This document shows positions 24,201 through 35,262 of a DNA stretch of 62,000 nt, one piece after another. The stretch lies in assembly GCF_000003815.2 (NCBI RefSeq), contig NC_049988.1, forward strand, positions 8,065,217-8,127,216, in the 5' to 3' direction. How positions within the stretch are numbered: position 1 is the first letter of the stretch; every line of letters begins with the position of its first letter. The stretch is from Branchiostoma floridae. Lineage: Eukaryota; Chordata; Leptocardii; Amphioxiformes; Branchiostomatidae. Made by a program: the position numbers and the translations under genes. The notes under the pieces were generated by a model. The model made no database searches, was not told where the DNA came from, and saw nothing but the letters and a program-made list of their open reading frames with translations.

Positions 24201-27200
24201 GTCAATGACGCGTTAATTCCATCATGACGCAATTGTTGCGCCACAGTTGGGCTGGGGAAGGCCAAGGATTCTCAAACAGTTAGAACCCATGGCACGTGTC
24301 CGTTACATTACAGGTAGGACTGGGTAAGGGCAAGCAAAACACGACACACGAACAGTACACAGGTCCACAATAGGCAGGCGTCAATGACGCGTTAATTCCA
24401 TCATGACGCAATTGTTGCGCTACAGTTGGGTTGCAGAAGGCTAAGGATTCCCGAACAGTAAGAACCCATGGCACGTGTCAGTTACGTCCTATGTAGGACT
24501 GGGAAGGCCAAGCAAAGCACGACACACGAACAGTACACAGGTCCACAATAGGCACGCGTCAATAACGCGTTAATTCCATTATGACGCAACTGCTGCGCCA
24601 CAGTTGGGCTGAGGAAGGCCAAGCTAGATTCTCAAACAGTTAGAACCCATGGCACGTGTCCGTTACATTACAGGTAGGACTGGCCAAGCAAAGCAAGACC
24701 ACATGCACGCGTCAATATGCAATTTGCTAAGTAAAGGTCCACAATATACACGCGGCAATAACGCGTTTATTCTACCATGACGTAATTGTTTTACCACATG
24801 TACATGTATGGGACTGTGGAAGGTAATGTTTACCAAACTTAAGGTTCATAAAAACTCTCATCATTAAAACCTACAGCCTACCACCAGACATACGCACAGC
24901 CCCAACTCTGGCTTCCTGTAAGAGACTCTTAAAGTAACGGAAATGACCGAAATGAATGGACTCGATCTCGTTATTGTATTTTGTACCATGTATGCAAAAT
25001 TGTGTACATGGACGTATAAGACTCGTTAGGACTTGTAATGACGTAAACTGTATCTCTGTTATATACGTTGTCTGACCCTTGCCTTTTCCCTTATGACCTC
25101 AATGAAAAGCGACCTGCAGGCCGATTTGAGCTTTCATGAATAAACAACGTTCAAACAAACAAGCGAAAAAACAAACAAACAAACATTACGACTTCGTGTA
25201 GGGCATTACATATTTGACGTGAATTCGAAATTTTTAGCACGTTTGTTTGCAAACTCTCTGACCTCATTGCAACACGTTAACGTGATTACAGCATAGCAAC
25301 CTAAGTACAGCTCCCGGCAAGGCTGGTACAAAATACACACCGGTGATGGCGCAAATAGCGCAAATAACAAGGAGGGAGAGAGAGAGTTAAAAGTCTTTGT
25401 TTGGGCGTGCCTTTTAAGATGAAAAGCCTGCAAATATTAGAGGGATCGGTTTGAAAAGCAGGAAAATAACATAGAAACCGACAAGAGCTTTAAAGAACAG
25501 CTCTAATTGGAAGTTGCGTATCCCAGGGTCTTTCCGCTACTCTTTGAAACACCTGCCGCTTTCAATGTTCTTGTTGGTATTGGATGTTACAGAATCTTTA
25601 TTGTAAATTCATGCCCGAGGGCTGATTGCAAATATACATGGAAGTACAATGATGATAATGGTACTATATAGTATACAGTACCAAAATGGACATAAAGTGA
25701 GATAGGGGTCATCAACTAGCAATACTTCTAATCTAAAACGAATGCTATTGGGTTGGATTTCTTTTCTGTATGCAGTGGAGGATGAAATTCCCGACATTTT
25801 GGGAGACGTAAGCATTACCGGAATACTGTACTCCTAACTTTGTCCCGAGGCAAGACAAAGCAGCATCGGAAGAATCAAATTTATCTCCCCATACACGAAT
25901 TGAGTAAGGACGCACGAAAGGGATGGTTAGTGGGCTTTTAACTAAGACCTTAAATACGAAGCTATTGTGACCGTCTTTAGGACAAACATCTGTCCCTGTT
26001 AGCGTAATCACTGCAGCTTTGACGACGTCACGACAGAAAATGTGAGTAAAAGTTGGCAATTATGTGGGAGTATCAATTGCACGTTTTAACAACGGACGGA
26101 TCTTGTAGTTTTAAACCATTTCAGGAACTGGCGCGTATAGACTAGGCAAATCTGCCCAAGCGTTGAGTTCTAGAGATTTCATGAAAAAAAAATCGTTTTC
26201 TTGTACTATGAACCAATCTTCTTGTTAGAATTTTGTGAAGGTGTATTGACGGATTTGCTATGACGATACACAAGTAATCCCCCATCCTATCTGTTAAGTA
26301 GATAATCCTTTTGTCACCTGTGTACAGAGACAGTAATCCTCATACTGAAGCCCTCCTTGCCCCGGCTAATCTTTTGAAAAGGTGCAGGATCAAACGATTG
26401 ACCCAATGGTCCGGTCGACTTTAACCGGTCGGCAAAAATTGGGACACGTTTGACGCAAATGGCAACTTTTGATGCACTTTCAAAATGACAAAATTGCAAC
26501 ATCAAGCGGGTATCTCATTGGCCTGCCGTTGGAGATCCTAAAGTGGATTTGTGGTACCGTTTTCTAACTTTATAATGGGGATATCATGCAAAAAGTATAA
26601 CTAAAAAACAAAAAATTTAAATCACACAAAGTATGGAAAATGTTAGTTTTATCGATGAAATTTACCACTGAGTGCTAAACGAACCTAACACACTAAGGCT
26701 AACGTCACATTTCCAAACCGGGACCCAGTCGGGCTGTTGTGGAAACCAAAAAAAAAAAAACAATAGAAAGGTATGCGTAAAGATATACACAGATAATGCC
26801 CATGACCACTTTCTTTACGTCTTGTAATTGTGTACCATACTTTTCGTTCCCGAAAGCTGCCCGATTGGGCCCCGGTTTGGAAATGCGACGTAAGCCTAAG
26901 CAAGATAGGTTCAAGCTAGCAAATTCATATATCTTAATCTGGATATTTGTGAATGTGTCGTAGACGTACCACCTTTGGTAAAACTTGTCGTAGACCTTAA
27001 TCTATGATCGTTTCAGTCATATGCATGGTGTCGCTGAAAATTCTACGTCCAACGAATGTGACCATGGGTGACCATGTGCATTGTGGTGACATTCGACGAT
27101 GGCAAGCGGAAACGGATGTCATAGATTGAACAGTTTTCAGCCGGTGTCATGACGTCAGTCAATTAATTACGTATTCAAGACAACTTGGTTCCTCGTGACT

Positions 27201-29395
27201 TCAGAAAAGCACCCTACAGGATACGGAAGAAGGTTGAATTGACTTACATTATCCTACGTCTTCCGGAGCTTCCGTTGAAGTTCCATGGATCGGATATGAG
27301 TTTGATTGAATCAATAGTATTTGAGTCATAATTATTAGTCATAATCAACAGAGGCAAAAGCATGGTACTTTTTCAAGCAGCTAATAGGTCTTCGTAATGC
27401 TCAATACGTGTGTTGGAATATTTTGCGTACTTATACCTGCAACTCTCCTATAAAAAGAGCAGATACGTCCCCATCCGAAAGAGCAAATGAACTCTCTTAC
27501 ACCGAGTCCGAGCGGGGTTGGAACCTCTGTCCTCTGGATCTGTCTGAGATTTAATCTAAGGCGACACAGAGACACAGTTATATCTTGATTCACAGTCCTA
27601 CGACGTTTCTTTAATGATTTTTTTTTCAAGTAAAGACTTCAAAGATTCCTTGTCCAGCATGGCCGCAAGGTATTATTTCGTACTTTGAATGCCTTTGATA
27701 ATTTTGCCTGTAACACAATTATATTTCCCACCCCCTCTGCCCTTTCGTACCGCTAAATATGTTGGACTTTGAATATCTTTGATGATTTTCGCTGCCGTAC
27801 AATTGTATTTCCGCTTCCTCAGGCCTCCGCCCTTTAGCGTCATCACACATCAAACACGATCGTGAAATCATAGTAATTACGGAGATAAGTGCGGCACTGC
27901 GGGGTTCGAAAGATACTCAACGAATTTTAGAGATAAAGAATTTTCTTACGTTTTGTGTACTCTGCTGTATACTACGTCATGCTTTTACGTATTACGCAAT
28001 ATATGAATTATAAAAAAAAAATCGGAGAAAATAACACAACAGTGCCGCAGTGAATGAATCCCGCAGTGCCGCACTGGTGCCCCAAGTGCAGTGAGATACC
28101 ACCTTTACTCTCAGAACACACACCCTTGCCCTTGGTTAGATCTAGATCGCCCACAATCGTTCTATCTCCCTGTAAGAACTTCGCTGCGACCTATTTGGCT
28201 TAGTGTAACTCATGACTTCGTAAGTGGTAACGTTATATCATGCAAAATATAAAAAAAAATGACTGAAAAGACAACAAAAAAACAAGAAGTATTCAAATTC
28301 TTTTTTTTTTAAATTCGTGAGGGCTCTGTTAAATCGCTCAGTCGCAGGGATATCGCAGTGAGGTCGCAGCACGCGTGGGACGGGGGTGTAACACGTTTAT
28401 CTCTAGTTAACAGGCACCGAATTTCCCAGGAGCTATTCTTTAATGGAGTCCGTGTTGACGACAAGTGATACATATCAAGAGCGGTCTGTAAAAGAGTAGC
28501 TTCGCTGCTCTGTGTCATTTATGGGTTATTCACNNNNNNNNNNNNNNNNNNNNNNNNNNNNNNNNNNNNNNNNNNNNNNNNNNNNNNNNNNNNNNNNNNN
28601 NNNNNNNNNNNNNNNNNNNNNNNNNNNNNNNNNCTTATGCTGCGCACTGTACCTCTTTCTCCGTTTCTCTTGAATGATGGTTCACAAAAACGCATTACAT
28701 CACATACAATGTACGGAGTCTGAGAGAAATGACGTCATGGCGTTCATATATCACTGAACAAGGCTGGGTTCTTGTACAAAAACACACGGACTCATGAGTG
28801 ATGGTGCGAGTTCAAAGGTTGTCTGTCAACGGCTAATGCAAATGTTTGGCCACGATAATGTATCATGATACGGTTGTATATATACGGCGAGGATTAATGC
28901 CATTAAATTTATACCCCATAGTCTCTGCACGCCCAAAAGTGAGATATAAATATGATAAAATAGTGTGATATGAGATAACATATCATGCATAGAAAAGTAT
29001 CTAACCTGTTCGGTAGTTTCGTATGGGATGACGATAGTGTTATCTTGGTGGTTGTCCCACTGGGTACTGTTGTGCACCTTCCCGTTGCTCCTGCCACGGG
29101 GCTTGTTATTCTTGACGTTACGTAGAATCTTTTTCGGCAGAGCGCCGACGTTTATGTCCTTGGGATGTACCCCCGTCTGTAACATGGCCCACGCGGAGGA
29201 CGTGTCCGTGTAAGCCACCTCACGCCCGTCCGCCTCGCCCGGCCCGCGCCTACTCCCCTCCTCGGCGGTCGGCACCGGCGAGGTAAACTGCTTGCTTCCA
29301 TCGGACGACGCCTCGCGGAACGCCGCAACAACCTGAGTCGCCTGCTGGACCTGCCTGGTACGGGCTTCGATCCGCCGCGACACGCTAACCCCCAT
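12265..29395 (-). CDS. PHF24: PHD finger protein 24 (GINIP-type) orthologue
   Basis: Six minus-strand exons (29006-29395, 16681-16758, 14356-14463, 13569-13647, 12552-12748, 12265-12432) join in phase to 339 residues. The N-terminus MGVSVSRR fits an N-myristoylation signal, as in vertebrate PHF24. The PHD finger is C4HC3 with Cys137, 140, 151, 154, His159, Cys162, 189 and 192, ending GWSCHEC. LLTEEEMQDL follows, then EF-hand loops at 258-269 (DVNQTGTLDWWE) and 307-318 (DDNNDGRITEFE). Domain order and linkers match vertebrate PHF24, a neuronal protein that binds G-alpha-i. The second EF loop is fully canonical. The protein ends soon after RWFARF, shorter than the ~400-residue vertebrate form. 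The start is the first ATG of a CpG-rich exon. Function is transferred from vertebrates. Confidence 0.88.
12951..13082. promoter_or_regulatory. Inverted pair of full CRE motifs in PHF24 intron 4
   Basis: The palindrome TGACGTCA occurs at 12951-12958 and 13075-13082 inside a 16-bp inverted repeat (AAGCGTGATGACGTCA and its complement). Flanking sequence is partly inverted too, so it may be a small foldback element that carries CREB-type sites. Confidence 0.5.
14945..15210 (-). mobile_element. Probable tRNA-derived SINE
   Basis: On the minus strand a B-box-like GCTCGATTCCC lies near 15175, followed by a non-coding body through 14945. It sits in PHF24 intron 2. The assignment rests on the B box and the element-like isolation; no poly-A or simple tail was resolved. 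Confidence 0.4.
16893..17511. mobile_element. MULE-like MITE with 9-bp target duplication
   Basis: The ends are GGGAACGGGTTTTCTGCGCG and, inverted, GGGTTGGGGTTTTGTGCGCG, followed by sub-terminal repeats of GCGCGTTAAAA. It is flanked on both sides by AACAATTTT (16884-16892 and 17512-17520). GGG termini and a 9-bp duplication fit the Mutator superfamily. No transposase is present. Confidence 0.8.
17749..17949. mobile_element. ~200-bp MITE inside copy C
   Basis: The ends are GTCTCTACCAGACG and, inverted, AGTCTCCATGCAGACG. ATTTCATTA (17740-17748) and ATTTCATAA (17952-17960) flank it. The uninterrupted copy A reads CCACTTAGATTTCATAATGA here, so this segment is an insertion. Confidence 0.65.
19386..19809. 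mobile_element. TIR element family 1, copy A (uninterrupted)
   Basis: It starts TAGGCCATGTGGATTTGATT and ends ATAATCAAATCAACATGGCC, an inverted match. About 424 bp, no coding capacity. This copy serves as the empty-site reference for the insertions in copies B and C. Confidence 0.75.
19958..20336. mobile_element. ~370-bp insertion with CCAAT and TATA-like motifs
   Basis: GGAAACGGTC at 19948-19957 and 20327-20336 flanks an insert that splits a copy of the 9.6-kb MITE family. The ends are weakly inverted (CCATCCTCC versus CCACCCTCAC). Inside are CCAATCAG (~20072), CCAATCAT (~20139) and CCATATAAGG (~20209), which reads as both a TATA-like and a CArG box. A duplication of 8-10 bp would fit hAT. 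Confidence 0.55.
20735..22172. mobile_element. TIR element family 1, copy B (interrupted)
   Basis: The left part (about 20735-21020) and right part (about 22092-22172, ending ATCAAATCAGTATGGCCTAA) together match copy A. They are split by the element at 21025-22090. Confidence 0.7.
21025..22090. mobile_element. TACCTTTGCCA-ended repeat, inserted in copy B
   Basis: It begins ATTACCTTTGCCAGAATGGC, has a TG microsatellite near 21075, then about three tandem ~220-240-bp units (from about 21405, 21645 and 21850) each with AATTTGCATAAT. It ends near TTTGGCAAAGGTATGTG, inverted to the start. A diverged copy lies at 44050-44225. Confidence 0.65.
22871..23126. mobile_element. MITE with GGTATCTCA(C/G)TGCAC ends, copy 1
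   Basis: Long imperfect inverted ends (GGTATCTCACTGCACGTGTG... and GGTATCTCAGTGCACTTGGG...) surround a ~160-bp AT-rich core. An exact 27-bp direct repeat starting ACGTGATGGGATATTACACC flanks it at 22844-22870 and 23127-23153, too long for a usual target duplication. A second copy is at 27885-28110. Confidence 0.75.
23230..23465 (+). mobile_element. tRNA-derived SINE
   Basis: TGGCTTAAAGGGTTAGGGCA is a good Pol III A box, and TGTGTTGGAATCCCC about 35 bases on is B-box-like. The body includes CACCCAGGTGTAAAAATGAG, shared with the element at 57375-57525, which supports one SINE family. Confidence 0.6.
23653..24060. other. No gene recognised; one unassigned open frame
   Basis: An open stretch around 23660-23870 reads CEELDDGDLAYTTFPCDKET and onward. 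It follows directly after a transposon-family fragment and resembles nothing I know. It may be a transposon relic. No convincing splice sites frame it. Confidence 0.2.
24090..24780. repeat. ~180-bp tandem satellite
   Basis: About four units are anchored by AGAACCCAT at about 24137, 24281, 24461 and 24641. Spacing is 180 bp for the last three; the first spacing is a shorter 144 bp. Each unit holds CAATGACGCGTTAATTCCAT followed by CATGACGCAATTG, an inverted-symmetry core. Confidence 0.85.
24865..25150 (+). mobile_element. LINE 3' fragment
   Basis: CTACCACCAGACATACGCAC translates in one frame to LPPDIRTAPTLAS, the C-terminal motif of a non-LTR retrotransposon ORF2. It is followed by a 3' UTR shared, inverted, with the copy at 43268-43870 (GACCTCAATGAAAAGCGACC). 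Truncated and inactive. Confidence 0.65.
26694..26899. mobile_element. ~205-bp MITE
   Basis: The ends TAAGGCTAACGTCACATTTC and, inverted, TTAGGCTTACGTCGCATTTC continue matching for ~40 bases (CCAAACCGGGNCCCANTCGGGC). No coding potential. It lies in PHF24 intron 1. Confidence 0.75.
27885..28110. mobile_element. MITE, copy 2 of the 22.9-kb family
   Basis: Core and right end match 22900-23120 (CACAACAGTGCC, CCCCAAGTGCAGTGAGATAC). The left terminal ~20 bases are missing or diverged. It is not flanked by the 27-bp repeat seen at copy 1. Confidence 0.7.
28534..28633. other. Assembly gap, 100 N
   Basis: The exact 100-N length suggests a scaffold gap of unknown true size. It falls in PHF24 intron 1, about 370 bases downstream of exon 1. 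Confidence 0.95.
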
Positions 29396-29680
29396 CCCGA
29401 CAGTTACTCCGTACCTCTTGATGCGATTATTACGTCGTCATGACGCGAACAGACGGCGAACACACGCACACAGCGACGCGCTCAGCTCGTACCACCGCCA
29501 CAGTACCGCAACCTGACCAACAGGTGGGCGGAGCACGTGACTAGCGGGGAGAGGGAGAGATATGGGCGGGACGTCCCCACTGATCTCCCGCTAAACAAAT
29601 ACTGCTGCGTCTTGACCGCACCGACCTCTTCTTACGTCAGTCTGCGGTTAGGATGTTCGACTGCGTATAAAACGTCATTC
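29396..29680 (-). promoter_or_regulatory. CpG-rich 5' region of PHF24
   Basis: CpG density rises sharply over exon 1 and about 170 bases upstream, falling off after ~29640. An E-box CACGTG (~29534) and CRE-like halves (TTACGTCGTCATGAC, ~29428-29442) are present. TATAAAA at ~29666 reads on the plus strand, so it does not serve PHF24 but could drive a divergent transcript. Confidence 0.5.
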
Positions 29681-29861
29681 TCCGTCTAGGAGATCAACTC
29701 TTTAAGGAGTAAAGAACCGCAGAATCTATGTAACGTCTTGGAAGGATGCCGAATTAGACTATAGTTCACGTAAGAGACGTCTTGTTGCTGTAGACCCGGT
29801 TGTCTTGTTGTCGTTTGTGAGTCCAATGAACCTGTGTGATGCATCTGGCGATGACAATCGT

Positions 29862-30145
29862 CCCAAATGAGATGTTCCCGAACGGCTGTCTGGCTATATT
29901 CAGTTGCTACGGTGACAGTGGATGGAGAGATCAGAGAGGACGCATAGGAGATCATAGGACTACTTTGCAATCAGATGCTGGTGGGGAAGACTGGGAGAGC
30001 GGTGGGGTCGGAGGAAAGAAATTGGGGAATATGATAAAAAGGGTCACAATTTTCCCCACAAACATCTAATTGTCCTCCCTGATCACCTCGATTGTCACCA
30101 TGGTGACTGAATAGCCAGACAACCGTTCGGGAACCAGTCAAATCT
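29862..30145. mobile_element. Foldback element
   Basis: GTTCCCGAACGGCTGTCTGG (left, ~29873) and GTTCCCGAACGGTTGTCTGG (right, on the minus strand, ~30135) begin imperfect inverted arms of ~60 bases around a ~170-base core. Non-coding. Confidence 0.6.
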
Positions 30146-30229
30146 GCTGTTTGGGAGGACATAGGACAACACTTCACTATAGCTGGGAACCGCCTGCAAT
30201 AAAGTTAAAGTGGCTGTTTTGATGGCCAT

Positions 30230-30480
30230 GTTTTTGTGTGTCACTATGTGTCAGTGTGTGTCACTTTTTGTGTGTGAGAATGTGTGTATTTGTGTGTCAG
30301 TGTCATTATGTGTCAGTGTGTGTGTGTGTGCGCGCGCGCGCGAATGTCAGTGTATAAAATTATGTATTTGTATGTGTGTCAGTGTCACTATGTTTGTGTG
30401 CGCGCGTGTGTCAGTGTGTGTATTTGCATGTGTGTCAGTGTGTCACTATGCGCGTGTGTGTATGTTGCTGTGTATGCAAC
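30230..30480. repeat. (TG)n-rich degenerate microsatellite
   Basis: TGTG runs alternate with TCAG and a CGCGCG tract near 30330; a C run (11 bases) follows at ~30498. The open frames rich in Cys and Val here are low-complexity artefacts. Confidence 0.9.
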
Positions 30481-31343
30481 TTCTTGCGCACGTTGCCCCC
30501 CCCCCCCCTAATTGTGCCCTAATGTTCTGGCATCCATGGCAACAGCACTTAATGAGTTTCGACAAGAATATTTCTGACCATTCGCGCAATCGCTAGGCTA
30601 TGAATCATCCTATCAGTTCAGTTCCATCAATACTTGGACGACATTATCAAATTCAGGTCGCTGCTTTAGCCCCTTCGGTGCCCTCGTCAGCCTGAATATC
30701 ACATTACAACGTTCAGCCTGATAGTGCTCGACACACAGACAGACATTACATTTGGTACCCATTTGCGGCTGATACCTTAGACATACAGGCCTCAGCATGA
30801 CGCTGTACATCCGATCACGAACACGCGCTATTTTTAGCCCTGGCGTAATCGTAAATTTCTGAGCGACTGCGGTCTATAATGTAGCTCAATGAGCAGTGAG
30901 ATCCTTATGATTATTCTAAGTAGAAGAGTTTCTTGTACGAGATACAAAAGTATGTTATGCATTTGTGAATGGGATTCTTCCTCAGCAAGACCAAGGCGGT
31001 ATAAAACCGTCGTAAAACATCACAACCTATCTGCCACAAAAATATCAAGACCATAGCACGTCCAGATCAAAAGACGCAAAAACGGGACGTTCTGCTGCAG
31101 TACCAAGGTTAGATACCAGGGGGCTAAATCGACATTGACCTTCATCTTCCCAATCTCTATCCACTTATCAAATATCATCAACAATACATTCAGATTTTCT
31201 TAAGTTATGCTGACCATAAAATATCCGTAAACACAGACACACCAGATTCTTTTCTAAATGTACACATTATCTAAATGTACACATTAATGATTGACTCCTA
31301 ACTATGTGAGAAAAATGTGAATTCAGTTTATACAGTCACATAA

Positions 31344-31350
31344 ACACACA

Positions 31351-31423
<73 letters not shown>

Positions 31424-31490
31424 AAACACACACTGACAGACATATACACACACATACATATACAAAACACAGACACACACACACACACAA
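31344..31490. repeat. (CA)n microsatellite
   Basis: A long CA run with few interruptions. A complementary (GT)n tract is at 31905-31992. The sequence between them (31560-31900) holds two loose repeats of GGGACTAAGGTGC-type sequence and no recognisable gene. Confidence 0.9.
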
Positions 31491-32775
31491 AACAATACAT
31501 TTCTTCATTGAGATAATAACAGTCTCTTGCTCATGTCTTGGTGTTCTTTCTGACGGGACTCCAGTGGATATCGATTGTGTTTTACGGCTGAAGTGGGTCG
31601 TCTCCGTGTTTTGAATCAAAGTTCAGTGACCCGGCGACAGTTGATTTATCTTAGTGCAGACCTGGATCAGCCTGCTTATTTTTCTTCTGTCAACCAGAGG
31701 CTAAATTTAGCTGGGATACAGACCAGTGACGGAGGATACAGATCTCATATTGGGACTAAGGTGCGCCTATCGGTACAAACCCAGACGGTGGACGTGTTTC
31801 AAACTCGTAGCGGGGCTAAGATGCATCTATCAGGGCGAACCCATAGGGTGTGCCGCAAGGGCTTGTACTTGGGATTAGGTGAGCAAAACGGTACAAATCC
31901 AAAGGTGTGTGTGTGTGTGTTTGTTTGTTTGTGTGTGTGTGTGTGTGCGTGTTTTTGTGTGTGTGTGTGCGTGTTTGTGTGTGTCTGATGTGTGCTTCTG
32001 TGCGCGTGTGTGAATAACTTTATCGCTGTTGATCCGAGCTTAAGGCATTGTATTCTGGATAAACAGTTGAAAAAAAATTGTGGCATTTCCCTAATCTATT
32101 TCCTTTTATTAAGTTTCATTTTCTGCCAAATGTCAAATGATCACATCATCTCTGTCTGTGCACTTCGTAGCTAGTAAAGGACGCGATTGTTATTCCGCTC
32201 ACATTCAGCGCCCACATGCACTCAGGTCCGTATGTATTCATGACTATGCGTATATACTTACCACGAGCACCCTATCATTTGGTCATTACATTACAGGATG
32301 CCTGCACAGTGTGCACATAACGTTTTATCGAGACCACTGGATATAGACGGGCTATTTCATATGTCTAGGCATCGTGGATTGAATATCCATTTAGGTATAG
32401 TGGTTAGCTTTTTTTCTCATCACAAATTACCGAACTAGTACTCTTACCGTTTCCTTGAACTGGGGAGAGTACGAAGGTATCCACGAAGTGTCTAAAGCCA
32501 CATAGCCAAATGAGACATATACATTACTTGAACCCTTATAAGATAGGCATGTTTTGTGTTGCATTGCAAAACAAGACTTGTATTGCCAATGGGTTGTATT
32601 GAAATACACCTGAAATCATCGAGTTGAACACACAGCTAGGCTCTCAGTAAAATGACGTCATAGCCGTACTGTCGATCTGATTAGCCGAATATTAGCTTCA
32701 TCCACATAGGCTCCATTTTGATCTGTATACGGGCTAGTACCTTATCGTATTTCATTATACACACCGCGTATAATT

Positions 32776-33440
32776 ATGGGGGCACACCCCAGTTTATATG
32801 GGGTTTCAAATGGTGGCGGCACACCCTCAAGTCTAGCGACCATCTCATCCAGGGAATTATCCCGAAGGAAAATAACTGTATATGGGGTGAGAGGATATAC
32901 CTTCAGCTACAAGACCAACTGAGTTTCGATCCTTCAACTTCTCTAATTTTGAAAAATTATAGGGAAATATCATTATTTTCATGTCAAAAATGATGCACAA
33001 AATCGGGCATTTTCGCATTGGAGAAAACAGATAAAGAAGATTTTTCCGGCAAGCACGACTGATACTGCCAGAAAGAGGAAAATCTAAAGACTAATCCAGC
33101 CAATTATAAAGAAAATTCTAGTACTACAGTTTTTTTAATCATCCACGGCGCGCGGCATTGCAACTTCGCTTGACACAGCGCTTCAGAGGTAAATCTAGGT
33201 CACGGGCCTCTTTACATTCAGGCGTAGGGATATCGCGGAAGCAACGCGCGGACCAAAACACAATTTGCACCAAAAACACACCATTTCCTACGCTTTTCAG
33301 CCATGTAACCGTTTAATGTCATTTCGCAGGAAATAATGAGAAATGTCAACTCAAACATGGGCCCTCGGAAGCCTTTCGTCACTTTTTGGTCGCGGACTAC
33401 CACGGACCCCGGTCGCGGAAGAACTAGGGTGTGCACCGTT
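32776..33440. mobile_element. ~670-bp TIR element, copy 1
   Basis: It runs from GGGGGCACACCCCAGTTT to ...AACTAGGGTGTGCACC, whose complement GGTGCACACCCTAGTT matches the start. It lacks coding capacity. A second direct copy lies 1.8 kb downstream. No clear target duplication seen. Confidence 0.65.
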
Positions 33441-34572
33441 AATATATGCAAATTATGATTAATATTGTCCATGACTTTAAAAAGTTATACTCTATAATCA
33501 TGCCAAGTTTGACTTGTCTGCGACTTTTCTTTCTCGAGTAACAGGTGGTTGAAAGTTGCGGTGTCGGAAGGCTGTTTTTGCGCCTCCAGGATGGTATACC
33601 ATTCAATGCGCATAATAGCAATTACGTCACAATGAGCTTGTCCTATGGAAGAGGTTTTAGGCTATCAATACGTGCTAAATAAAGAGTTATGGCCATGAAA
33701 AGGAATGACAGAGGGGTGCTCTTGTGATGGAGCACACTTTCCTCCTATTTCTGACTGGAACAAACGGTGTAAACCTCTTAGAACATATTTGAGTTCGTGA
33801 CGTCACAATACCTGCCGCTGGCCTATGTTCTGAAGTGACAACGATGCAGTTTTAAGTTCCGCGCTTTAACGGAAAGCACTTGAAATGTTAGTTTTTGGTC
33901 ATATCGGGTAGAGAATAGACCTAGCTTTTCCGTCCAAGCGTTTCCGTTGGCAAGACTCCTTTTATTTCGTAGAAAAATGAAGTTAAATGTTGTACCTTTG
34001 GTAAAGATGGAGGTCTGTGCTGCACTTCTTGCGGCTATGAAGGTATAAACGGGCATCTGCTAAGATAAGGCTGTACAGTTTGGTGTCGGTCTCGGTGAGA
34101 TAAAGAAGCCTTGGGATGTGTCTTCGGATTAGTGCAACTTATTTGTGTTAAGGCCGAGAACTAGCGCCACACCGAACTTGACACTTGATTCGGAAGGAAA
34201 GTGCGAAAGTGACGTCATCGGGGCCTTTTTTCATTGGAAAATGCCTGCTTCTCAATGTAGGTGCAATTGTGAAACGTTCAAATGCGATTTCAAAGTGCCC
34301 AAGAGGTACTGTAGTTTAAACAACAATGTTTCGGTAGGTTTTATGCAATCTATGCTTAGCACACACACTTCGAAGGCTATGCGACCGTGTTTGAAGGGGG
34401 GGGGGCGTGGGAGGGGGGCAAATCCACCCATTATATGACAGTGTAGAATCATATCAAAACCTGCGAAATCCGGCTTTTTTTCAGTCAGATACGATCGGGG
34501 CTATACACTTTCATGGGAAAAATGCAATTTGTTGGCTATTATCACTAATACTTTTTTCAGGATGGGTGCTTT

Positions 34573-35262
34573 TAAGGGGGCACACACCAGTTTATTTGGG
34601 GGTTCAAATGGAGGCGGCGCACCCTCAAGTCTAACGACCATCTCTTCCAGGGAATTATCCTGAAGGAAAATAACTGTATATGGGGTGAGAGGATATACCT
34701 TCAGCTACAAGACCAACTGAGTTTCGATCCTTCAACTTCTCTAATTTTGAAAAATTATAGGGAAAAAACATTATTTTCATGTCAAAAATGATGCACAAAA
34801 TCGGGCATTTTCGCATTGGATTAAACAGATGAAGAAGATTTTTCCGGCAAGCACGACTGATACTCCAGAAAGAGGAAANNNNNNNNNNNNNNNNNNNNNN
34901 NNNNNNNNNNNNNNNNNNNNNNNNNNNNNNNNNNNNNNNNNNNNNNNNNNNNNNNNNNNNNNNNNNNNNNNNNNNNNNAATAATCAAAGACGCGCGGCAT
35001 TGTAACTTTGCTTAACACATGTACAGCGCTTCAGAAGTCAATCTAGGTCATGGGCCTGTTTACATTTAGGCGTAGAAATATCCCGGAAGTAAGGCGCGGA
35101 CCAAAACACAATTTGCACCCAAAACACACCATTTCCTACGCTTTTCTGCCATGTAACCGTTTAATGTCATTTCGCAGGAAATAATGAGAAATGTCAACTC
35201 AAACATAAACCCTCGGAAGCCTTTCGTCACTTTTTTGTCGCGCAGAACTGGAGTGTGCACCG
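34573..35262. mobile_element. ~670-bp TIR element, copy 2 (contains gap)
   Basis: It starts AGGGGGCACACACCAGTTTA and ends AACTGGAGTGTGCACC, matching copy 1 along its length and interrupted by the N gap at 34879-34978. Copy 2 lacks ~20 bases near its right end relative to copy 1. Confidence 0.65.
34879..34978. other. Assembly gap, 100 N
   Basis: The gap sits in a segment repeated at 33085-33145, so a repeat-induced assembly break is likely. By comparison with copy 1 only ~60 bases are expected to be missing. Confidence 0.95.

Noticed and set aside
30210-30596. Cys/Val-rich open frames over the TG tract
   Set aside because: Direct translation of a dinucleotide repeat; not a gene.
30613-30810. 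Minus-strand CNVCLCVEHYQAERC as a piggyBac-type zinc-finger relic
   Set aside because: Too few cysteines in the right spacing and no inverted ends or TTAA nearby.
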